Position numbers and translations under genes: made by a program. Below, one piece after another: positions 20,255-64,000 of a DNA stretch of 64,000 bases. The notes under the pieces are model-generated. The model ran no database searches. It saw nothing but the letters and a program-made list of their open reading frames with translations, and was not told the DNA's origin. Every line of letters starts with the position of its first letter. The first letter of the stretch is position 1. Origin of the DNA: Thysanoteuthis rhombus (taxonomy: Eukaryota; Mollusca; Cephalopoda; Oegopsida; Thysanoteuthidae); contig OY735212.1 in assembly GCA_963457665.1 (NCBI GenBank), forward strand, positions 2,914,397 to 2,978,396, written 5' to 3'.

Positions 20255-22500
20255 TGAACCTAAGTAAATTTCGATTTACTAGGGACACATTCAAACTCCT
20301 TAACAAGGGCCTTAATTTCTGTCCCCGACCCCCACACTTCAGCAATCACACCCTCAACAAAGATCTCTATGACTTCTTCAGAAGGATCAAACTTAGAGCC
20401 CACTTTGGGAAAACAGGCCACGACAGTGACATCCTTGATAGGCTTAAAGACCCCAACAAATCTTTCACCCCAAAAAACATAGACACAACCATTCAAACTT
20501 TTGAGCTAGCCGTCAGAGATGACATAAAAACCTACATCAACAATAACACACCACAAACCCTAACACGTGATAACCTTACAACTAAAGAGCGAAAGGCCCT
20601 TAATAAACTAAAAAACAACACAAACTTGATCATCACAAGAGCAGATAAGGGTGGATCCATAGTCATCTGGGGTCTAGATGAATACCTCACAGAAGCTAAC
20701 TTACAATTAAGCAACACAGAATTCTACAGAGAACTCCCCATAGACCCCTTTAACGAATACATAAACACAATAACCCAATCCCTAACAGAATTACACAATA
20801 GCAACATGATAGACAAAAGAACACAGAATATACTGAAACCCACTTCCACAAAACCCGCAAGGTTCTACCTACTCCCCAAAATCCACAAGCCAAATAACCC
20901 AGGTAGACCAGTCATCTCCTCCACGAACTGCCACACTACTAAACTATCAAAATTTGTAGATCACTACATACAACCCTTAGCAACACAAATCAAATCATAT
21001 ATACGTGACACCACAGACCTCCTAAACAAAATCAAACACATCACAGCAATCCCAGACAAAGCACTTCTAGTTAGTATGGATGTTAAATCCCTATACTCCA
21101 ACATCAAACATGATGAAGGTATCCTAGCACTGACAGAAGCCTTAAACAATAGAACTACTAAAGAACCTAGCACTAGAACAATCACCACTCTTATGCACCA
21201 CATTCTAACCCTAAATAGCTTTAACTTTAATAATAGACACTTCCTCCAGGTGAAAGGCTGCGCCATGGGCACAGTAGCGGCCCCATCCTATGCTAATATC
21301 TTCATGGGTAAATTTGAAGAAACCTACATTTACCCAGAGATTTATAATGACTGCATCTTTTATGGTAGATACATAGACGACATTTTTTTCATATATACAG
21401 GCGAAAAAACCAAACTAGATAACTTCTTTATACATCTAAACTCGGCACATGACTCTATTAAGTTTGACTTCACAACATCCACTGACTCCATAGCCTTCTT
21501 AGACACACGCATATATATAGATGACAACAGAAACCTCCATACCACCCTCTACACAAAACCCACGGACACCCACAATTACCTCCACTCCAAATCAGCCCAT
21601 CCCCAACACTTAAAAAGGAGTCTACCATTTTCACAAGCTCTTAGAATTAGAAGAATCTGCTCCACCAATAGTGAACTTAACAGACACAAACATAACCTAA
21701 TACAATATTTCACCCAACGAGGTTATCCACTAGATGACACAAAAAAACAAATAAAAAAAGCGACTGGAATACCCAGAGATCAAACCCTTTTACTGTCCCA
21801 CAATAACAAACCCAACCGCATACCCCTTATAACAACCTTCAACAACACACTCCCACCCTTAGCACACATCATCAATAATAGATGGAACATTCTCACGATC
21901 AAAACAGATCTAAAAGAAACATTCACAGACCCATGTGTTATCTCCTACCGCAGACCCAAAAACATCAGAGACATGATTAGTAGCAATACTATCGTTAACA
22001 ATAAAGTCGTACACAAAAATACACCTAGAACAATTAATTTCTGCACACCTTGCAACATAAGAAACAGTCTATGTTGCAACCACCTCAAGCACACCAACAC
22101 ATTCACAAGCACCACCACAAAAGTGAGTTACCACATATACCACAATAGCAACTGCCGCAGTAAGAACATTATATACCTTCTAGAGTGCAATAGGTGTAAG
22201 TTACAGTACATTGGCAAGTCCGAGTGGCAATTTAATATTAGACTCAACAATTATAGACATAGGATTAAGTCAAAAAATAACCGTAGCCCACTCCCTGTAG
22301 AACTACATTTCCGCACACCTGACCACAATTTTGCCACTGATGCCACCTTCACCATCATAGAAAAAATAGAAAAAACTACTCCAATTGACATAACTAAAGT
22401 TCTAGAAAAACACGAAGACATGTGGATCAACAAACTTAAAACCCTATACCCTAATGGATTAAATACTAAACTGAACAACCCGCACCACACAGAACACTAA
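20254..22500 (+). CDS. Penelope-like reverse transcriptase with GIY-YIG endonuclease, 748 aa
   Basis: The product should copy element RNA into DNA, primed at a nick made by its own endonuclease. RT landmarks: ARFYLLPKIHK (202-212), motif A MDVKSLYSNI with Asp276, motif B KGCAMGTVAAPSYAN, and the catalytic box RYIDDIF with Asp375/Asp376. A Cys/His-rich linker (FCTPCNIRNSLCCNHLK) precedes the GIY-YIG domain: IIYLLECNRC (Tyr641), QYIGKS (Tyr652, Gly654), Arg663, NNYRH (665-669) and a C-terminal GLNT. The length fits intact Penelope-like proteins and no stop or frameshift is seen. The start ATG overlaps the ORF1 stop, which suggests termination-reinitiation. This is the Penelope group with an EN domain, not the EN-less Athena type. 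Confidence 0.95.
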   Translation: MNLSKFRFTRDTFKLLNKGLNFCPRPPHFSNHTLNKDLYDFFRRIKLRAHFGKTGHDSDILDRLKDPNKSFTPKNIDTTIQTFELAVRDDIKTYINNNTPQTLTRDNLTTKERKALNKLKNNTNLIITRADKGGSIVIWGLDEYLTEANLQLSNTEFYRELPIDPFNEYINTITQSLTELHNSNMIDKRTQNILKPTSTKPARFYLLPKIHKPNNPGRPVISSTNCHTTKLSKFVDHYIQPLATQIKSYIRDTTDLLNKIKHITAIPDKALLVSMDVKSLYSNIKHDEGILALTEALNNRTTKEPSTRTITTLMHHILTLNSFNFNNRHFLQVKGCAMGTVAAPSYANIFMGKFEETYIYPEIYNDCIFYGRYIDDIFFIYTGEKTKLDNFFIHLNSAHDSIKFDFTTSTDSIAFLDTRIYIDDNRNLHTTLYTKPTDTHNYLHSKSAHPQHLKRSLPFSQALRIRRICSTNSELNRHKHNLIQYFTQRGYPLDDTKKQIKKATGIPRDQTLLLSHNNKPNRIPLITTFNNTLPPLAHIINNRWNILTIKTDLKETFTDPCVISYRRPKNIRDMISSNTIVNNKVVHKNTPRTINFCTPCNIRNSLCCNHLKHTNTFTSTTTKVSYHIYHNSNCRSKNIIYLLECNRCKLQYIGKSEWQFNIRLNNYRHRIKSKNNRSPLPVELHFRTPDHNFATDATFTIIEKIEKTTPIDITKVLEKHEDMWINKLKTLYPNGLNTKLNNPHHTEH

Positions 22501-23070
22501 TACACACAAATCCTACCATTAATATCCTCACACCCACATCTTAGACACACTCAATAATGGAAGCTTCAAAGTCACCTAGACCCATAGGAAAAACTTCACC
22601 TTAGCCTGTTACAACCCCTGTCCAATTCTTAGCTAAAACACTTTCAGCAACATCTTCAGTAACTTTTAAGGTTGATACCTATGTAGCTCCTTGACTCCAC
22701 CACCCCTCCTTCTATACTATCCCAAACATACCAAAAAACCCACCTCCCCAACACTACCCCCCACCTTGACACACTCTGCCCTCCCCAAGTCCAACTGCTG
22801 CTGCTTTACCAAAATCCCAATACCTGCTGGTCATTCTTACATTCAGCATGAGGCCTCTTGTAGCCCTGACAACAAAACCTACCCACAATGCATAGCCGCT
22901 GACAGTGGACTCTGGTTCCACATGGTACATTTTAATTCACACTCACACAACACGCACCACTGATGATGAGAGAAATCTCGAAACATGTATGGACTATTGA
23001 CAAATAAGGATTAATAAACCTTACCACCAAAAACTTCACTCCCGAGTCTGTCTCACTCTCTAAAGTACAC

Positions 23071-23075
<5 letters not shown>
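22501..23075 (+). other. Penelope-like element 3' non-coding region
   Basis: 575 bp after the ORF2 stop, C- and A-rich. A 90-codon frame at 22,691-22,963 is present in both tandem copies only because they are the same sequence, so I do not count it as a gene. The hammerhead-like motif lies at 22,957-22,992. Confidence 0.8.
22957..22992 (+). ncRNA. Hammerhead ribozyme-like motif, right copy
   Basis: Same sequence as the left copy, 4,095 bp downstream: CTGATGA at 22,960-22,966, GAAA at 22,980-22,983, expected cleavage after 22,989. Cleavage at both motifs would release a unit-length RNA of 4,095 nt. Confidence 0.65.

Positions 23076-23127
<52 letters not shown>
23076..23127. repeat. (TA)n tract, right flank of the Penelope-like element
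   Basis: About 25 TA units. On its right it abuts a minus-strand SINE type X, whose 3' end it probably once extended. Confidence 0.95.
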
Positions 23128-23132
<5 letters not shown>

Positions 23133-23290
23133 GTAGTTATAAACTATACACGAGGTAGGATCGAAACCTTCGCTTTAGACCCAAACATTTTACCAGTAGG
23201 ACCATACTAAGCAGAGTATATTTACTTACGCATAATCCCCCGTCTACCAAAGTGCTCTATTCCAGAATTGGAAGAGCATTGCATATAGCA
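23128..23290 (-). repeat. SINE type X, copy 4
   Basis: CGAGGTAGGATCGAAACC (box B on the minus strand) and CCAAACATTTTACCA match the copy at 3,587. The outer part AATTGGAAGAGCATTGCATA matches the 5' side of the copy at 47,551-47,790. The 3' end, leftwards, faces the (TA)n tract. Confidence 0.65.
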
Positions 23291-23310
23291 GTAATATATA
23301 TATGTGTATA

Positions 23311-23311
23311 A

Positions 23312-23346
<35 letters not shown>
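23311..23346. repeat. (TG)n microsatellite
   Basis: About 17 TG units. Confidence 0.95.
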
Positions 23347-23348
<2 letters not shown>

Positions 23349-23349
23349 C

Positions 23350-23990
23350 GATCAAAGGTTTGCTGAATTCGACCATGAAAAATAAATGCTTTCATCTTAA
23401 CATCGACTTCGAAGTGGTCCTCTTGGCTCTCACAATGCACTGCTCACAAAGGATTCTGGCTAATTTCAGTACCACGTTCAGTTCGAGTTCTGTTTAGATC
23501 CCACTTCTCTTATCTTTGGGTAGAAATTTCTGAATACGAAGTACTTGTTCAAATGACATTAAAAGTCGAAGTACCATTCGATAATGAAACACAGATGACA
23601 CCTGGCGCCGCGAGAAGTTTGAAATGGAAAGAAAAATATATTTATTTAATTGATAATGTCTCGGTCTTGTATCGTGTCAATATTTTGAGAACGAATCATG
23701 TCGTATTGATCGGTTGTCAACATCACTTAATATACAGACTAACAAATTTTCTCACCTAAGAACTTGAGAAAAAAATGATAATTTGTTTACCTAAAATGGA
23801 CACGATAATTTATAGGAAAGTTGAAGAGACAAAATAAAAGACAAGCTATTCAACGACCATTCCATTTTATATGTCGAAATAGAGATTTCTATAATTACAA
23901 AACAAGACGTATAAGAGGAAAGCAAGCAAAAATCACTCTAGTTTAGCAAGCTTTTGGTTTGGCAAACTCAAACTTCAAAGACAAGATTCG
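23350..23990. other. Intergenic stretch with no recognised feature
   Basis: Unique-looking AT-rich sequence. No supported coding. Confidence 0.4.
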
Positions 23991-23999
23991 ATTAGTCTT

Positions 24000-24415
24000 A
24001 AAAAAGAAAGGTATACAACCAATACCTCCTCCCGATAGTCACCTAAAAGGGGCCTAACCAAAAGATTGATCCTCACACTAAGAACCATGCAACGGGCACA
24101 AGAGGGAATCAGGCTCAACATAACATGAATAGATCGCAAGACAGCACAATATATTATAGGTAAAACAGGAATCAGAGATACCATAGACTCTATCTTAAAA
24201 AAAACTCTAAAGGCAATGGGCTGGTAATGTAGTAAGAATGTTTACCACTGGACAGCAAGGCTCACAACGTGGATCTTCAGAGATCAAATGTGAAACTGTG
24301 GTCATTAGACAATAAGATGGTGCTACGAACTAGGCCTCGTGACGCCCTTGGGGAAGGTCTATGCCTGACAACGGCTGCAAAAAGGCTGCTGCTGCTGATG
24401 ATGATGATGATTAAG
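24000..24415 (+). mobile_element. RTE-like LINE 3' fragment, plus strand, with GAT tail
   Basis: AGAACCATGCAACGGGCACA reads RTMQRAQEGI, like the TQRAMERAML region of RTE polyproteins. Further on, GGGCTGGTAATGTAGTAAGAATG matches the WAGHVARM segment with damage. It ends in CTGCTGCTGATGATGATGATGA. Several frameshifts are present, so it is dead. Confidence 0.6.
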
Positions 24416-24419
24416 TGCA

Positions 24420-25140
24420 ACTATGCATTCACTATTACTCTGTCTAATTATGTCAATGTGGTTGCCTCAATTACAACGTACCTAGCAATCTACAATTAGT
24501 GACGAGCTCTTCATCAAGGGTCATTTTAGCGATACCCAGTAATTAGCGACTACGACAATTAGTGATTCCTGTTTTTATAAATTAAAATATGAACAAAGAA
24601 CAAAAATAGAGGTAATTAGGAATAGACAGATGCAAACGTAAACAGTTTCTTGGATATTTTTTTAACAAATGTGAAAAAAAGATTTTCTCTTTCATTTATT
24701 GAGAAGGATTTGTATATGATTGAGGCCGTCAACTTCCCTCAGGTGCAGAAGAAGCTGCACGAAGAAAGTGTGAAGTGGAGAGGAAAATGGAGATGTAGAC
24801 TGAGCCTCGAAATTATCAAGTCCAAAGCCCTTCTCTGAAGTTCTGGCCTGGATTTCAAATCAAACCAATCTGGAATAGTCTGAAAAGCCGAAAATCTTTC
24901 CTCATATGAGAGAAGGAAAAGGGGAGGGAGAAAACCAGGGGTTGGAGAGAAGAGGCAGACTTTTAAGGAGAAGGAGTCGTGCGTGATTGTAGTTGTAGGA
25001 AAGGAAGATGAGGATGGTTCACCCGAAGGACAGAACCCTGTTTTATAAAGATTCATGGACGCACCTGAAAGACAGCGGACCGTTCTTTAGAGATTTCTTG
25101 AACTATGATTATCTTCTATCCTGTTTGGAAGGGGATAGGT
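24420..25140. other. Stretch upstream of the transporter exons, nothing recognised
   Basis: No convincing first exon or promoter is seen here, although the missing 5' exon of the transporter could lie in this stretch or further upstream. Confidence 0.35.
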
Positions 25141-25161
25141 TCTCTTTTCTCTCTCTCTCTC

Positions 25162-25222
<61 letters not shown>
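25141..25222. repeat. (TC)n microsatellite
   Basis: About 40 TC/CT units with one CCCC interruption. Confidence 0.95.
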
Positions 25223-25225
<3 letters not shown>

Positions 25226-25229
25226 CTGA

Positions 25230-26490
25230 TAAATATCGAAATATTACCCTATCAGAACAACGACAAAGCAGATAGAACAATAAAGACTTTGTTATTTCAC
25301 GTATATATTTGAACTTCTATGAGTTGATTTTTTAAAGAAAAAAACTATTGGATTTGTTTCTATGGAAGAGTTATTGTTTGAAATGTTGAGTAGTTAATAT
25401 GTTTTATCTGGAAAAACTGTATCCTCTTGTGTGGAAGAATCCATTGTTACAGACAAAGAAATAAAAAAAATCATACTGTTCATTAGTATAGTCTTACTTC
25501 CCATCTTCATGTTTTTCTTATCACCTATCATTATTTTCCTTTATTACTGACTTAGGCAGTTTTAATCAAACTTTACTCAATTTGATAGGAAATTGTTTAT
25601 CATCCAAAGTTGGGAATTTCGACGGTACTCAGCTAAACAAAATTGCGCTACGATGTGCTGTATTTTTTCTTTAATGTTTTGCAGAAACAAACTCATAAAC
25701 ACACAAGCCAACCGATAGAAATCAGATCATTATAATAGATATGAAGGTCATTGATGTTTACTTTTGCCCTGCACGAGTTATACCGGTTCGACTCTGTGTG
25801 AAGGGTTTGCATAACAACTCTGTCTATTCCCACAAGTATTCAGCTTCTAGATTTTTTGGAGAGAAAAACACGGCTTTCTGTATTAGGCTTGTATTAGAAT
25901 TTTTAAAAATGTGCAAAAGATATAGCGATTAAAATTTAAAAGATCGAATTCATGTGGGCAAACGCTGGTCCAAGTCAGAGGCTGGAATTGACTTTTGTTT
26001 TGAATCGTTACTGCAAAAACGAGAACCATCACCTCCTAATCTAGGTGAGCTAATTCCTCACAGTTTGTCTGTCCCGTCATGTCAAACCAAACTACTTTAT
26101 AAAATCAACGTTTCCCTACTGTGATTTCAAATCATGATCGAGAGGTGGCCCGTTTACCCTCAGAGCCGAACTGACAAGTCTTGTATTCGTGTACTGAGCT
26201 TGCAGTCGGGGGCAAACCGAAGGATCCGCTTCCGTTCACTTCTATCCTCTCGAATAAGGTTGGGAGGTGACTGAATTCCCAGTTTTCTTCCATCCTTATC
26301 ACTCAGCTTGAGGTGTACTCAATTTAGATTTATCCAAATGAAGAGTCTCCCTGGATACGAAATTCCATATGTAATAGAAAAGTCGCAGTGATCATCTTCA
26401 GTTGCTGTAAAAGTAAGAGTGGAATTTGACCGTGAAGCAGCCCAGCTTGCTTTTAATCTTTTTCTCTTTAAGTTTTGATTTTCTCTCTTT
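25230..26490. other. Stretch upstream of the first placed exon, nothing recognised
   Basis: AT-rich. No start-codon exon with a splice donor leading in phase to 26,494 could be identified with confidence. Confidence 0.35.
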
Positions 26491-26493
26491 CAG

Positions 26494-63008
<36,515 letters not shown>

Positions 63009-64000
63009 GTATGTATATCGCACGGCGTTTTGGCTTTATAAAACAATACATGGTCCACGTTACTTTAAGCGTCTTAAATTATAACAGATATCACACACCG
63101 GCAACAGATTTTTGTTATGTTTGCATTACGATCAGTATGTGGAAAAATGGCTTCATTTCATGTCAAGTGTTGTATATTGGAGGTAATGGTAATCCTTGTT
63201 CTTACCATGGTAGCTAAAAACAGCATACGAAGGCACCGAAAGGTTATACAAAGGTTCAAAAAGGTATAATCATTTAGCATATTTATCATATATTAATACA
63301 GTTTGAGAGCCTTTGATTTGTTCTTTTATCTGACCTTTGGATGCTCTTCAAAAAAAATCCCGACATTTTGGCACGTCAGATGCACAGTTTCTGTCGTAGT
63401 TGAACAAATTCATGACACACAATATTCTGATAAAGAACAATTTAGTTGTTTTCAACTTCGTTATTTGGAAATATCTGATCAATACGCTGTACAGTATACT
63501 TTTTGGAAACTTTGTATGATCTTTTGGAACGTTTTTTATGCTATGTTCAACTTCCATATTTTGCATCTGTAAGTACAATGATCATCATTACTCCAAATTT
63601 ACAATGCTTAAAGAAACAAGAACCCAATCCTATTTACAATGATCCTAATGCAAACGAAACCAAAACTACGTCTGGTTCTGATGCTAGCTTAATCATCTCC
63701 CTTTGAAAGACGGCATTGTGTCGTAGGTGAGTTAATAATATTCTATTAATTCAATTGGGTGATAAAAGATTTTGATAAAACTTAGGTGATGATAGTCGAT
63801 TGCATGATACAGGATTCCTGTTGGTATTTCTTGAAACTGTATTTAATTCTGCATTCTTTATAAAATGTATGCAAATTACAAACCAAGGACAAGATGTCAT
63901 CTACACGTAGTCGTGTTTATAATGCTTGACGTTGCTCTTCTTCACTTGCCAAATACCCAAATATACACACACGCAAGTATTTATTTATGAGGTGTTAATC
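63009..64000 (+). other. Presumed intron after exon L
   Basis: No exon continuing TM11 to TM12 (expected motifs such as YPxWG or GWxxALSS) is found in any frame, so this is probably intron running off the right edge. Confidence 0.6.

Larger units (their letters stand above)
17183..23075 (+). mobile_element. Penelope-like retroelement, partial plus full copy in tandem
   Basis: A 5'-truncated copy (17,183-18,980) is fused head-to-tail to a complete unit (18,981-23,075, 4,095 bp). The 3' 1,798 bp occur twice at a constant offset of 4,095 bp, the pseudo-LTR arrangement known for Penelope-like elements. The complete unit codes ORF1 and then ORF2 with a reverse transcriptase and a GIY-YIG endonuclease. 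Each copy has a hammerhead-like motif about 460 bp after the ORF2 stop. Both frames are open, and the duplicated parts I compared (the protein translations and several stretches of DNA) show no difference, so the insertion is recent. The plus strand is strikingly A+C rich compared with its surroundings. (TA)n lies on both sides. Confidence 0.95.
21278..23075 (+). repeat. Right copy of the 1.8-kb direct repeat
   Basis: It covers the 3' part of the full unit from RT motif B through the stop, the 3' non-coding region and the ribozyme-like motif, to ...GTACACATTAT. The next bases are TA repeats. Confidence 0.9.

Noticed and set aside
63303-63572. Open frame after the last placed exon as a candidate TM12 exon
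   Set aside because: It lacks TM12 motifs, and in the required phase no acceptor gives a sensible continuation of TM11.

Overview
This is animal genomic DNA: AT-rich, gene-poor, with introns of 0.9 to 8.4 kb and very many microsatellites, above all (TA)n tracts. The transposable elements and the gene architecture suggest a mollusc, most likely a cephalopod such as an octopus. That assignment is inference, because nothing in the window identifies the species.

Layout. Positions 1-2,200 hold a decayed minus-strand copy of a multi-copy invertebrate protein family. Positions 2,200-17,100 are intergenic: long TA, CA and TC tracts, tRNA-derived SINEs, a 5S rRNA-derived fragment, an unclassified dispersed repeat and a minus-strand LINE 3' end with a GAT tail. 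Positions 17,183-23,075 are an apparently intact, very young Penelope-like retroelement. It has a 5'-truncated copy joined head-to-tail to a full 4,095-bp copy that carries ORF1 and ORF2 (reverse transcriptase plus GIY-YIG endonuclease). Each copy has a hammerhead-ribozyme-like motif near its 3' end, and the whole block sits inside a (TA)n tract. Positions 23,130-26,490 hold SINE and LINE fragments.

From 26,494 to at least 63,008 on the plus strand lies one cellular gene. It is an SLC6 sodium/chloride-dependent transporter, closest in sequence features to glycine transporters. I could place twelve consecutive coding exons. Their splice phases all fit and they join into 563 codons covering TM1 to TM11. 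The start-codon exon and the TM12/C-terminal exon are not found here. The introns hold more copies of the same repeats, a mariner fragment, a second 5S-derived fragment and several minisatellites.

The most notable points are: (1) the tandem Penelope unit, whose 1.8-kb repeat shows no difference in the parts compared, whose ORF1 and ORF2 overlap by one base in TAATG, and which carries a ribozyme motif; (2) the transporter's TM6 unwound segment, where a Cys-Cys-Cys-Ser run replaces the usual small residues and tryptophan of glycine transporters; (3) three kinds of tRNA-like SINE whose 3' ends abut TA tracts, suggesting that SINE tails seed much of the TA microsatellite content; and (4) two separate 5S rRNA-derived sequences.
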